Assembly: GCA_947625475.1 (NCBI GenBank)
Contig: CANQOL010000019.1
Span: 1 to 58,494 of the forward strand
Direction of reading: 5' to 3'
DNA length: 58,494 nucleotides
From: an uncultured Acetatifactor sp.
Lineage (GTDB): Bacteria; Bacillota; Clostridia; Lachnospirales; Lachnospiraceae
Under the pieces are notes generated by a model. That model was not told where the DNA came from. It did not search any database and was given only the letters and a program-made list of their open reading frames with translations. Of this stretch, positions 8,141 to 16,928 are shown piece by piece (the stretch's first letter is position 1; each line of letters starts with the position of its first letter). The translations under genes and the position numbers were made by a program.

Positions 8141-9450
8141 GAATCATACAGTTATCCTTAGAGACCAGGAAAAATATTACCAGGGATCTTCTCAGGAGAA
8201 GTCCCGGGAACTACGGACAATACGAGTCGGTCGTAAAGGAAGTCCTGGAGGCGGTGCGGGAGAGAGGGGACGAGGCCCTCTTTGCCTACACAAAACAGTT
8301 TGACCGCTTCGAGTTGACAGCGGAGAATATCCGGGTGACCCAAGATGAGATAGAAGAGGCCTACAGCCAGGTACCGCCCAGGCTGGTGGAGGTGCTGCGG
8401 CGCAGCGCGGAGAATATCCGCTCCTTCCATGTCAGGCAGCTGCGCAGCGGCTGGTTTGAAACGAGGGAGGACGGCACCATCCTGGGGATGCGGATGATCC
8501 CCCTGGAGCGGACGGGCGTATATGTGCCCGGGGGCAAGGCCGCCTACCCCTCCAGCGTGCTGATGAATGTGATCCCCGCCAGGGTGGCCGGGGTGAAGGA
8601 GATTGTGATGACAACCCCGCCCGGGCCCTCCGGGGAGATCAATCCCGGGACCCTTGTGGCGGCGGACATTGCCGGCGTGGATACCATATACCGGGCGGGA
8701 GGCTCCCAGGCCATTGCGGCCATGGCCTTTGGCACCCGTTCCATCCCCAAGGTGGACAAGATTACCGGCCCCGGCAATATCTTTGTGGCCCTTGCCAAAA
8801 AGGCGGTCTACGGCTTTGTGGGCATTGATTCCATCGCCGGACCCAGCGAAATCCTGGTGCTGGCGGACGAGACCGCAAACCCCAGGTATGTGGCGGCGGA
8901 CCTTCTCTCCCAGGCGGAGCACGATGAGCTGGCCAGCGCCATCCTGATCACCACCTCCCGGGAACTGGCCGGGGAGGTATCCCGCTGGGTGGATCTATTT
9001 ACAGAGCGGCTGGAGCGCCGGGAGATCATCCAAAAATCCCTGGACCAGTACGGATATATCCTGGTGGCAGGAGACATGGACGAGGCGGTGGAGGCCGCCA
9101 ATGAGATTGCGTCCGAGCACCTGGAGATCCTCACCCGGGATCCCTTCCAGGTTATGACAAAGATCCGGAACGCAGGCGCCATTTTCCTGGGGGAGTACTC
9201 TTCGGAGCCTCTGGGGGATTATTTTGCGGGCCCCAATCATATTCTCCCCACCAACGGCACCGCCAGATTCTTCTCCCCGCTGAATGTAGACGATTTTGTG
9301 AAGAAGACAAGCCTTATCTCTTACTCCAGGCAGGCGCTGGAGAGCGTGCACGGGGAGATAGAGCTTTTTGCCGAGAGCGAGGGCTTTACCGCCCACGCCA
9401 ACAGCATCCGGACCCGCTTTGACGATACCCTGGACAGCAGCTCCCTGTGA
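8137..9450 (+). CDS. hisD: Histidinol dehydrogenase HisD
   Basis: A 437-residue zinc enzyme that oxidises L-histidinol to L-histidine in two NAD-dependent steps, the last reactions of the pathway. Family signatures are GVYVPGGKAAYPS, the long dehydrogenase signature with IAGPSEILVLAD, and the zinc and catalytic positions in LLSQAEHDE, GPNHILPT and FTAHANS. Length and residue order are normal. It overlaps hisG by four bases and is followed by hisB after 18 bases. Confidence 0.96.
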   Translation: MRIIQLSLETRKNITRDLLRRSPGNYGQYESVVKEVLEAVRERGDEALFAYTKQFDRFELTAENIRVTQDEIEEAYSQVPPRLVEVLRRSAENIRSFHVRQLRSGWFETREDGTILGMRMIPLERTGVYVPGGKAAYPSSVLMNVIPARVAGVKEIVMTTPPGPSGEINPGTLVAADIAGVDTIYRAGGSQAIAAMAFGTRSIPKVDKITGPGNIFVALAKKAVYGFVGIDSIAGPSEILVLADETANPRYVAADLLSQAEHDELASAILITTSRELAGEVSRWVDLFTERLERREIIQKSLDQYGYILVAGDMDEAVEAANEIASEHLEILTRDPFQVMTKIRNAGAIFLGEYSSEPLGDYFAGPNHILPTNGTARFFSPLNVDDFVKKTSLISYSRQALESVHGEIELFAESEGFTAHANSIRTRFDDTLDSSSL

Positions 9451-9468
9451 GGGAGGAAAGGAGGACGT

Positions 9469-10056
9469 ATGGCACGAAACGCCACAGTGAACCGAAATAC
9501 AAATGAGACACAGATATGCCTGACCCTGGATATTGACGGCACAGGCAGGTATGAGATACAGACCGGCATAGGATTTTTTGACCATATGCTGGAGGGCTTT
9601 TGCCGCCACGGCTTTTTCGACCTCTCCTGCAGGGTGAGCGGCGATCTGCAGGTAGACGCCCACCACACGGTGGAGGATGTGGGGATTGTCCTGGGACAGG
9701 CCATCCGGGAGGCCCTGGGGGACAAGAAGGGGATCCGCCGTTACGGCTGTTTCCTTCTCCCCATGGACGAGACCCTCGCCATGTGCGCCATTGATCTGAG
9801 CGGGCGCCCCTATCTGGCATACGAGTGTCCCTTCACCTGCGAAAAGCTGGGGGAGATGGACTCGGAGCTGGTCCGGGAGTTTTTCTACGCCGTATCCTAC
9901 AGCGCAGGCATGAATCTTCATTTAAAGATTCTTTCCCCGGGGAACAATCACCATATGGCGGAGTCCCTGTTTAAGGCTTTTGCAAAGGCGCTTGACATGG
10001 CGCTCTCCCTGGACGGGCGCGTCGGCGGCGTGCTCAGCACCAAGGGAACCCTGTAG
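9469..10056 (+). CDS. hisB: Imidazoleglycerol-phosphate dehydratase HisB
   Basis: A 195-residue manganese enzyme that dehydrates imidazole glycerol phosphate to imidazole acetol phosphate. The metal-binding histidine clusters are intact: FFDHMLEGFCRHG, DAHHTVEDVG and NNHHMAES. It is the monofunctional form, without a fused histidinol-phosphate phosphatase. A strong GGAGG site precedes the start. The next gene follows after 20 bases. Confidence 0.95.
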   Translation: MARNATVNRNTNETQICLTLDIDGTGRYEIQTGIGFFDHMLEGFCRHGFFDLSCRVSGDLQVDAHHTVEDVGIVLGQAIREALGDKKGIRRYGCFLLPMDETLAMCAIDLSGRPYLAYECPFTCEKLGEMDSELVREFFYAVSYSAGMNLHLKILSPGNNHHMAESLFKAFAKALDMALSLDGRVGGVLSTKGTL

Positions 10057-10076
10057 AAAAGAGGAAGGATTATCCT

Positions 10077-11372
10077 ATGACAAAACTGTTTGTACCCTGC
10101 CTGTATCTGTATCGGGGCATGGCTGTCAAATCCCCTTCAGACAAAACGCCTGCCGCCCCGGACGCGGTGGAGCTCGCCCGTTCCTACGGGGAGAACAATA
10201 CCCATGAGCTTTTGGTCTATGACCTGGCGGACACGGAGGCGGCCTCGGATCAGGAGAGGGAGGAAACGCTGGATCTGATCAAAAAAATCTGCGGCGCCAC
10301 CCAGGCCCGGGTGATCGCAGCCGGCGGCATCCGGCGGGCGGAGGATGTGAAGAAGCTCATCTACGCAGGCTGCGGGGGCGTTCTTTTGGATTACACCAGA
10401 CAGTCCCACATTGAACTGACCAAGGAGGTCTCCCAGCGCTTTGGGAGGGAGAAGATTCTGGCATCCTGCCGGGAGGCAAAGGAACTGTGGGCCTGCCGGG
10501 AGAAGCTGGAGCGCTTTGTGAGCGCCGTCCTTCTGACGGACCCCCATCAGCTTCAGGACAGCCTGGAGGCTTCTCCGGTGCCTCTGTATGTGCAGCTTCC
10601 CCAGATTTCCTTAAACCATCTGATGGAGCTGCTCTCCTGCGACAAGGTTCGGGGCGTCACGGGGAATATCGTCAACGAGAACTTTCAGGAGATCCCGGCC
10701 CTGCAAAAGCTCGGCCTGGAAAACGGGATCCTGATCAACGGTCTGGAGGCCGCCTGCCCCTGGTCCGCCTTCCAGAAAAACGAGGCGGGGCTGGTGCCTG
10801 TGGTGGTACAGGACGACCGGACGCAGGAGGTCCTGATGGTGGCCTATATGAATCAGGAGGCATATCAGAGCACGCTCCTGACCGGAAAGATGAACTATTA
10901 CAGCCGCAGCCGGGGCCAGCAGTGGCTGAAGGGGGAGACCAGCGGCCACTATCAGTATGTGCGTTCCCTGACCGGGGACTGCGATATGGACACCATTCTG
11001 GCAAAAGTGTACCAGGTGGGGGCCGCCTGCCACACGGGGGCCAAAAGCTGTTTCTTCCATGAGATTGTCAGGCGGGAGGGGCCGGAGAGCGCCAATCCCC
11101 TGAAGGTCTTTGAGGATGTCTTCCAGGTGATCCAGGACCGGAAGCTCCACCCCAAGGAGGGCTCCTACACCAACTATCTGTTTGACAAGGGCCTCGACAA
11201 GATTCTGAAAAAGCTGGGGGAGGAAGCGACGGAGATCGTCATCGCCGCCAAGAATCCAAACCCTAACGAGGTCAAGTATGAGATCAGTGATTTCCTCTAC
11301 CATATGATGGTGCTGATGGCCGAGCGGGGCATCAGCTGGGAGGAGATCACCGACGAACTGGCCAACCGGTAG
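10077..11372 (+). CDS. hisIE: HisF/HisA-like domain fused to HisIE
   Basis: A 431-residue fusion. Residues about 1-205 resemble a degenerate HisF/HisA TIM barrel: HELLVYDLADTEA matches a first-strand region, and AAGGIRRAEDVKKLIYAG matches the phosphate-binding GGIR segment. Other barrel motifs are weak. Residues about 215-325 are phosphoribosyl-AMP cyclohydrolase (HisI), with the metal-binding cysteines in TGDCDMDT and GAACHTGAKSC. Residues about 338-431 are phosphoribosyl-ATP pyrophosphatase (HisE), with KKLGEEATEIVIAAKN. The HisIE part performs steps 2 and 3 of histidine synthesis. The N-terminal domain may be a scaffold or have a lost or changed activity; that is inference. It is the last his gene here. 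Confidence 0.88.
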   Translation: MTKLFVPCLYLYRGMAVKSPSDKTPAAPDAVELARSYGENNTHELLVYDLADTEAASDQEREETLDLIKKICGATQARVIAAGGIRRAEDVKKLIYAGCGGVLLDYTRQSHIELTKEVSQRFGREKILASCREAKELWACREKLERFVSAVLLTDPHQLQDSLEASPVPLYVQLPQISLNHLMELLSCDKVRGVTGNIVNENFQEIPALQKLGLENGILINGLEAACPWSAFQKNEAGLVPVVVQDDRTQEVLMVAYMNQEAYQSTLLTGKMNYYSRSRGQQWLKGETSGHYQYVRSLTGDCDMDTILAKVYQVGAACHTGAKSCFFHEIVRREGPESANPLKVFEDVFQVIQDRKLHPKEGSYTNYLFDKGLDKILKKLGEEATEIVIAAKNPNPNEVKYEISDFLYHMMVLMAERGISWEEITDELANR

Positions 11373-11384
11373 CTTGTTCTAGGG

Positions 11385-11428
11385 AGCCTGCCAGGCACAT
11401 ATATTGGAGTAAAACATGCCTGGGGGCT
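11385..11428 (+). other. Inverted repeat after the his genes
   Basis: Arms 11385-11397 and 11417-11428 pair over about 11 positions (CCAGGCA with TGCCTGG, AGCC with GGCT, with a small bulge). It sits between hisIE and the next small gene and ends 3 bases before that gene's start. There is no T-run, so it is either a weak terminator or a structure near the ribosome site. Confidence 0.35.
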
Positions 11429-11431
11429 GCC

Positions 11432-11749
11432 ATGAAAGATTTTTCTGTGGACCGAAAGCTGCAGCTGGTCCAGCAGGTGCGATCCCGCTATCGCCGGGAT
11501 CAGAATGATTTGTCTGAAAGGGAGCAGATTCTGTACGGAAGGAGTTCTGCTCCCAGATATTATGAGGAAGAAGAGTACTTCCAGAATGGGGAGGAAGTGT
11601 CCTCGGGGGAGGGGACGCTGGGACTGCGCCTGCTGCTGGCGGCGCTGGCCGCGGCAGCGCTGGTGGCGCTGGACCGGAACGGAGACACCCTCTTTGGGAT
11701 GGAGCCGAGGCAGATCATGTCCTATCTGTCGACGGACCTTCTGCCCTGA
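11432..11749 (+). CDS. Small single-pass membrane protein, function unknown
   Basis: A 105-residue protein with a charged N-terminal half (about 1-58, rich in Arg and Glu) and one alanine/leucine-rich membrane segment (about 64-83), then a short tail. I do not recognise it. It lies between the his operon and the radical SAM gene on the same strand. The ribosome site is poor, only a GGGGG run close to the start. The coding-like base use argues it is real. Confidence 0.5.
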   Translation: MKDFSVDRKLQLVQQVRSRYRRDQNDLSEREQILYGRSSAPRYYEEEEYFQNGEEVSSGEGTLGLRLLLAALAAAALVALDRNGDTLFGMEPRQIMSYLSTDLLP

Positions 11750-11850
11750 GAGAGGCGGATGGGCGGTTCCCGCTGCCAGAGCCCCTTTATCCGGGGCGCA
11801 TTGGCCGGGATCCTCGTATCTCCAAAATCCTCCCGGAAAGGAAAGACCGT

Positions 11851-13746
11851 ATGAATCAAAAGCTGGCCTTGTCGGACGATATCCTGATGCAGGTGGAGAA
11901 GCCTGCCCGATATATCGGGAACGAGTACAATGCGGTGTACAAGGATCTCTCCCGGGTGAAAGTGCGATTTGCCATGTGTTTCCCGGACGTGTACGAGATC
12001 GGCATGTCCCACCTGGGGATCCAGATTCTCTACGATATGTTCAATTCCATGGAGGATGTGTGGTGCGAGAGAGTCTACTCTCCCTGGGTGGATCTGGACC
12101 GGATCATGCGGAGAGAGCACATCCCTCTCTTTGCCCTGGAATCCCAGGATCCCATCCGGGATTTTGATTTTCTGGGAATCACCCTGCAGTATGAGATGTG
12201 CTATACCAACATCCTTCAGGTGCTGGATCTGTCCGGGATCCCTCTGCTGGCCCGGGAGAGGGGCGATGAGAGCCCCATCGTCATAGGGGGCGGCCCTTGT
12301 GCCTACAACCCGGAGCCCATCGCGGATTTCTTTGACCTATTCTACATCGGGGAGGGGGAGACCCGCTACCGGGAGCTTTTGGATCTCTACAAGGACTGCC
12401 GGGACCGGGGGCTGGGGCGGCGGGAGTTCCTCTGCCGGGCGGGGAAGCTTCCCGGCATCTATGCACCCGGCTTTTACCGGGCCCTCTACCGGGAGGACGG
12501 GACGCTCCAAAGCTTTCTCCCCACCCTGGAGGGAATGCCCCGGGTGATCCGCAAGGAGCTGGAGCCCCATGTGTCGGAGTGCAGCTATCCCCTGAAACCG
12601 GTGGTGCCCTACCTGAAGATCGCGCAGGACAGAGTGGTCCTGGAGATTCAGCGGGGCTGCATCCGGGGCTGCCGCTTCTGTCAGGCGGGACAGCTCTACC
12701 GGCCGGTGCGGGAGCGGGATCCGGAGGTTTTAAAGCGCTACGCCCTGGCCATGCTGGAAAATACCGGCCAGGAGGAAATCACGCTGAGCTCCTTAAGCTC
12801 CAGCGACTACAGCCGTCTGCCGGAGCTCATGGATTTCCTCGTCCGGGAGTGCGGGAAAAAGCATATCAATATCTCCCTGCCGTCTCTGCGGGTGGATGCC
12901 TTCTCTCTGGACGTGATGAGCAAGGTGCAGGACGTGCGCAAGTCCAGTCTGACCTTTGCGCCGGAGGCGGGGAGCCAGAGGCTGAGGGATGTGATCAACA
13001 AGGGGCTGACCCGGGAGGACATCCTTCAGGGGGCCGCCCTGGCCTTCCGGGGAGGCTGGACCAGGGTAAAGCTGTACTTTATGCTGGGACTGCCCACGGA
13101 GACGGAGGACGACATGCGGGGCATCGCGGAGCTCTCCAACGACATTGCGGCCGCCTTCTTTGATGAGGTTCCCAAGGATAAGCGCGTGAACGGCAGAGTG
13201 CAGATTGTGACCAGCACCTCCTTCTTTGTGCCGAAGCCCTTCACCCCCTTCCAGTGGGCCAGACAGTGCACCAAGGAGGAATTCCTGGAAAAGGCATACT
13301 TTACCCGGAAGGCCATCAGCGAACAGCACAACCAAAAGAGCATCAAGTACAATTACCATGAGACGGATGCCTCCGTGCTGGAAGGGGCATTGGCCAGAGG
13401 GGACAGGAGACTTTCCCGGGTGATCCAAAAGGTATACGAGAAGGGCTGTTTTTACGACGCCTGGAGCGAATATTTCCGCTATGATGCCTGGCTGGAGGCC
13501 TTCGAGGAATGCGGGCTTACCCTGGATTTTTACACTTCCCGGGAGAGGGGAGAAGATGAGCTTTTCCCCTGGGATTTTATTGACTGCGGCGTGACCCGGG
13601 AGTTTCTATGGCGGGAGTGGCAGAAGGCCCTGGAGGGGAAGGTCTCTCCCAACTGTAAGCAGCAGTGTCAGGGCTGCGGAGCCGCCCGCTTCGGCTGCGG
13701 GATCTGCGTGGAGCCGCATCGGGAAAATAGGACGGGGGAAATATGA
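11851..13746 (+). CDS. Radical SAM protein of the TIGR03960 type
   Basis: A 631-residue iron-sulfur enzyme. The N-terminal part (about 1-230) is a B12-binding-like region, with PDVYEIGMSHLG and IVIGGGPCAYNPEP. The radical SAM core follows, with the cluster motif CIRGCRFC near 267-274 (CX3CX2C), and there is a Cys-rich C-terminus (CKQQCQGCG and CGIC) that could hold further metal. The substrate of this family is not known to me. It is commonly next to a DUF2344 gene, as here, where the two overlap by four bases (ATGA). Start ATG 11851 has an upstream GGAAAGGA site. Confidence 0.88.
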   Translation: MNQKLALSDDILMQVEKPARYIGNEYNAVYKDLSRVKVRFAMCFPDVYEIGMSHLGIQILYDMFNSMEDVWCERVYSPWVDLDRIMRREHIPLFALESQDPIRDFDFLGITLQYEMCYTNILQVLDLSGIPLLARERGDESPIVIGGGPCAYNPEPIADFFDLFYIGEGETRYRELLDLYKDCRDRGLGRREFLCRAGKLPGIYAPGFYRALYREDGTLQSFLPTLEGMPRVIRKELEPHVSECSYPLKPVVPYLKIAQDRVVLEIQRGCIRGCRFCQAGQLYRPVRERDPEVLKRYALAMLENTGQEEITLSSLSSSDYSRLPELMDFLVRECGKKHINISLPSLRVDAFSLDVMSKVQDVRKSSLTFAPEAGSQRLRDVINKGLTREDILQGAALAFRGGWTRVKLYFMLGLPTETEDDMRGIAELSNDIAAAFFDEVPKDKRVNGRVQIVTSTSFFVPKPFTPFQWARQCTKEEFLEKAYFTRKAISEQHNQKSIKYNYHETDASVLEGALARGDRRLSRVIQKVYEKGCFYDAWSEYFRYDAWLEAFEECGLTLDFYTSRERGEDELFPWDFIDCGVTREFLWREWQKALEGKVSPNCKQQCQGCGAARFGCGICVEPHRENRTGEI

Positions 13747-14696
13747 AAATCAGAATCAAATTTCAAAAAAGCGGCCCCCTGCGGTTTATCGGGCACCTGG
13801 ATGTGATGCGTTTTTTCCAGAAGGCGATCCGCAGAGCGGGGCTGGATATCGTCTACACCGGAGGCTTCAGCCCTCATCAGATTATGACCTTTGCGGCGCC
13901 CCTGGGAGTGGGGCTGGAGAGCGAAGGGGAATACATGGATATTGAGCTGGCAAGCGCTCCCGGCTCCCGTGAGCTCACAGAGCGCCTGAATGCCGCCAGC
14001 GTGCCGGGGATCCGGATCCTGTCCGCCAGGCTCCTTCCCCGGGAGGCGGGCAACGCCATGGCCAGCGTGGCCGCGGCGGGATATACGGTGTGCTTCCGGC
14101 CGGGCCGTGAGCCGGAAGCTGCCTGGCGGGAAGGGGTGGAGAAATTTCTGGACAGAGAGGCCATCCCGGTTCAAAAGGAGACCAAGAAGGGAATCAGCAC
14201 GGTGGATCTGCGGCCCGGTATTTTTCGGTTCTCCTGCCAGGGAAACGGAGTGTATATGCTTCTCGACGCCTCCAGCGCCGGCAATATAAAGCCTCAGACT
14301 GTGATGGCGGCTTATCTGGAGAGCCTGGGCGGATCCCTGCAGGAAAACGCGCTCTCCATCACCCGCCTGGAGATATACACCTGGGCCGGGGAGGCGGGGG
14401 AAAGACATCTGGTGCCCCTGGAGGAAATAGGGCAGGAGATCCCGCCGGAGGGGATTCCGGGTGAAAATACGGAGGAAGGCCCTGGGGCAGAGGCAGAGGC
14501 CGGGGATTCTCTGGGAACCTCCGCTGCGGGAGAGGCCGGGAATCCTCCTGTGACAGCCGGGGAAAAGCCCGGGGATACCTTGGAATCTTCCCTGAAATCT
14601 TCCTTGGAATCTTCCCTGGAGAATAATTCCCCGGAGAATTCCGCGGAAGATTCCTTGGAGGCCCCAGCCGGGGACAGGCCCGGTGACCGTCCGTGA
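13743..14696 (+). CDS. DUF2344 (TIGR03936) protein with acidic repeat tail
   Basis: A 317-residue protein. Residues about 1-220 match the DUF2344 family that accompanies the radical SAM gene (RFIGHLDVMRFFQKAIRR, GFSPHQIMTFAAPLGVG). Its biochemical role is unknown; the fixed pairing suggests the two act on the same substrate. Residues about 228-317 are an unusual low-complexity tail rich in Glu, Gly, Ser and Pro, with SLESSLKSSLES-like repeats encoded by a short tandem DNA repeat near 14580-14630. It overlaps both neighbours by four bases (ATGA at its start, GTGA at its end), so three genes are translationally linked. Confidence 0.85.
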   Translation: MKIRIKFQKSGPLRFIGHLDVMRFFQKAIRRAGLDIVYTGGFSPHQIMTFAAPLGVGLESEGEYMDIELASAPGSRELTERLNAASVPGIRILSARLLPREAGNAMASVAAAGYTVCFRPGREPEAAWREGVEKFLDREAIPVQKETKKGISTVDLRPGIFRFSCQGNGVYMLLDASSAGNIKPQTVMAAYLESLGGSLQENALSITRLEIYTWAGEAGERHLVPLEEIGQEIPPEGIPGENTEEGPGAEAEAGDSLGTSAAGEAGNPPVTAGEKPGDTLESSLKSSLESSLENNSPENSAEDSLEAPAGDRPGDRP

Positions 14697-16108
14697 GCCG
14701 CCGGATTCCCCAGCGCCCCCAGGCCCTCTCTCAGTCCCCTGGGACGGATACAGCAGGCTCCGGGAAGCTGCTGATCACCTGCCTGAAAGGGGCTGACAGC
14801 CGGGAGAAGGGCCCTGTGGGACTGCTGCTTGGGGAGGGCAGGCTGCGGACGGTATTCCCCTGCCCGGAGCTTGGAGGACCTGACGGACCGGAAGGGAACA
14901 CAAAAACGGGGATTGACCGGCCTGGTTTCGACACAGGCAGCCGGGACTTGATTGACCCGGCAGGTCATGACAGGGCCGGACATGCTGTCCGCCTGGGGGA
15001 TATCTACATCGGGAAGGTCAAACATGTGGTCAAAAATATCGGCGCCTGTTTTGTGGAACTGCAAAAGGGTGTGGTCTGCTTCCTGCCTCTGGATGAGGCG
15101 GAATATGCCTTCCTCTTAAACCGCAAGGCCGACGGACGCCTGCTGGAGGGGGACGAGCTTCCTCTCCAGGTGGCCCGGGAGGCAAAGGGGACCAAGCAGC
15201 CGGTGGTAACCGTAAAGCTCACCCTTTCCGGGGAATATTTTGTCTTTGCGGCAGGCGCTCCCAGGACGGCCTTTTCCGCCAGGCTCTCCGCCTCCCAGAG
15301 AGAGGCTCTGCGCCGTCAGATGGACCTGTGGGAGGCGCTTCCGGCTCCCGGGGAGGGGAAACCCTCCTGGGGAGTGATTCTGCGCACGAAGGCGGGGGAG
15401 GATCCGGAGAATCCCGCCCTGAAAGAAGAGTACATCCGGCTGTCGAAGCAGTTTTTCTCTCTTTTCACCAGGGCCGGACACCGGACCTGCTTTTCCTGCC
15501 TGTACCGGGCGGCGGAGGGAGAGGGAACTTCCGGCTCGGGACAGTGGCCCTCCCGGCAGATCCTTTTCGACGGGGAGTATGACGAGATTGTGACGGACCT
15601 TCCCTTGGTCTATGAGCGGCTTTTGGCCTTGCAGGAGGGGCAGGAGAGGGGAAAACCGGTCCGCCTGTATCAGGATCCCTTCCTGACCCTGGAACAGCTC
15701 TACAGCCTTTCCGGGAAGCTCAAGGAGGCACTCTCCCGGAAGGTCTGGCTGGACTGCGGCGGATACCTGGTGATCGATCAGACGGAAGCCCTGACGGTCT
15801 TTGACGTAAACACCGGAAAGTGCGATATGAGACATTCTCCCCGGGAGACGGCATGCCGGGTCAACCGGGAGGCCGCCCGGGAGATTGCCCGGCAGCTGCG
15901 CCTGCGCAGCCTCTCAGGGATCCTTCTGGCGGATTTTATCAACATGGAGATAAAGGAGGATCAGGATGCCCTGCTGGATTACTTAAGAGAGCAGGTCAGC
16001 GCGGATCCTGTTCCGGTCTGCGTAGTGGATATGACCGCCCTCGGTTTGGTGGAGATGACCCGGAAAAAGGTACACCGCCCCCTGGGGGAATGGCTTTCAC
16101 AATCCTAG
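14693..16108 (+). CDS. Ribonuclease E/G family protein
   Basis: A 471-residue endoribonuclease of the Rne/Rng family, acting in RNA processing and decay. After a variable Gly/Pro-rich N-terminus (1-95) comes an S1 RNA-binding domain (DIYIGKVKHVVKNIGACFVE), then the catalytic domain with VIDQTEALTVFDVNTGK near 370 and ADFINM near 413, which carry the magnesium-binding aspartates. The size and lack of a long C-terminal scaffold fit RNase G rather than E. The start is GTG 14693, overlapping the previous stop (GTGA). In many Clostridia rplU follows this gene; here rplU is about 14 kb away on the other strand. Confidence 0.86.
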   Translation: MSRRIPQRPQALSQSPGTDTAGSGKLLITCLKGADSREKGPVGLLLGEGRLRTVFPCPELGGPDGPEGNTKTGIDRPGFDTGSRDLIDPAGHDRAGHAVRLGDIYIGKVKHVVKNIGACFVELQKGVVCFLPLDEAEYAFLLNRKADGRLLEGDELPLQVAREAKGTKQPVVTVKLTLSGEYFVFAAGAPRTAFSARLSASQREALRRQMDLWEALPAPGEGKPSWGVILRTKAGEDPENPALKEEYIRLSKQFFSLFTRAGHRTCFSCLYRAAEGEGTSGSGQWPSRQILFDGEYDEIVTDLPLVYERLLALQEGQERGKPVRLYQDPFLTLEQLYSLSGKLKEALSRKVWLDCGGYLVIDQTEALTVFDVNTGKCDMRHSPRETACRVNREAAREIARQLRLRSLSGILLADFINMEIKEDQDALLDYLREQVSADPVPVCVVDMTALGLVEMTRKKVHRPLGEWLSQS

Positions 16109-16225
16109 CTTTCACAGCCCTAGAAAGGGCGGGGAGCAGCGGCGGGCAGGGGAAGCCGGAGGACAAAAAGCACATGCTTCCCGTCCTCTCCGGGAAGAGA
16201 CAAAACAGAGAAAGAGGAACAGCGT

Positions 16226-16792
16226 ATGAAGCTGCAAAAGATCCGTGAGACCTACAGCGGGAAATATTTAAATTATTATGAGCTCAGCTATGAGAACCGG
16301 GCCGGGCGGGAGAAAAAGTATGAGATCGTCAGCCGCCGGAAGCTGGCCGGGCCGGAGGATCTGGGAGCCGGAGTCAGCGGCGTCTCCATTATCGCCACCA
16401 GGGGAGATGAGCTTCTTTTGCTGCGGGAATTCCGCATGGGAGTGGGCCGCACGGTCTATAATCTCTGCGCCGGCATGACGGAAAAGGGGGAGAGTATTCC
16501 GGACTGTATCGCCCGTGAGCTTTACGAGGAAACCGGTCTTCGTCTGACGCAGATCCTGGACATTCTGCCGGCCTCCTTTTCCGCCATCGCCATCTCCGAT
16601 GTGAAAACCTGCATCGCCTTTGTGCGGGTGGAGGGGGAGCTGTCCGACCACACCTCGGAAAACGAAGAGATCCAGGCAGGCTTCTACACCAGGGAGCAGG
16701 TAAGGGAGCTCATAGCCAGGGAGGAATTCAGCTCCCGCGCCCAGCTGGCGGCCTATTTTTTTGCGGCCCAGGGATCCCCCTTCGGCATATAA
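16226..16792 (+). CDS. NUDIX hydrolase, ADP-ribose pyrophosphatase-like
   Basis: A 188-residue enzyme that would hydrolyse a nucleoside diphosphate linked to another group, probably ADP-ribose. The Nudix box is complete near residues 82-104: GMTEKGE, then seven residues, then RELYEETGL. The N-terminal strand-rich part (YYELSYENRAGREKKYEIVSR) is typical of ADP-ribose pyrophosphatases, but the substrate is not fixed by sequence. An AGAGGAA site precedes ATG 16226. The 117-base gap before it contains an imperfect hairpin (16156-16193) without a T-run. Confidence 0.88.
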   Translation: MKLQKIRETYSGKYLNYYELSYENRAGREKKYEIVSRRKLAGPEDLGAGVSGVSIIATRGDELLLLREFRMGVGRTVYNLCAGMTEKGESIPDCIARELYEETGLRLTQILDILPASFSAIAISDVKTCIAFVRVEGELSDHTSENEEIQAGFYTREQVRELIAREEFSSRAQLAAYFFAAQGSPFGI

Positions 16793-16818
16793 ACGGCATA
16801 TGCTGATTTTTCAATCGG

Positions 16819-16920
16819 GAATTTGTGCCGGAGCGCCGCAAATTCTACTGATGGCAGATGAGAAATCGCATTCGCGAATTTCTCATCGCCCGCCCCGTCG
16901 CGCAAAGCGCTCCGGAATGG
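16819..16920 (+). repeat. Composite palindromic intergenic repeat
   Basis: Two hairpins in tandem. Arms GAATTTG (16819-16825) and CAAATTC (16839-16845) surround a smaller CGG/CCG stem. Arms GATGAGAAAT (16857-16866) and ATTTCTCATC (16878-16887) form a perfect 10-base stem. The block ends in a 21-base segment (16900-16920) that recurs exactly, in the opposite orientation, at 21095-21115. It fills the space between the Nudix and HAD genes and looks like a REP/MITE-type element. Confidence 0.65.
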
Positions 16921-16928
16921 GGATTAGT

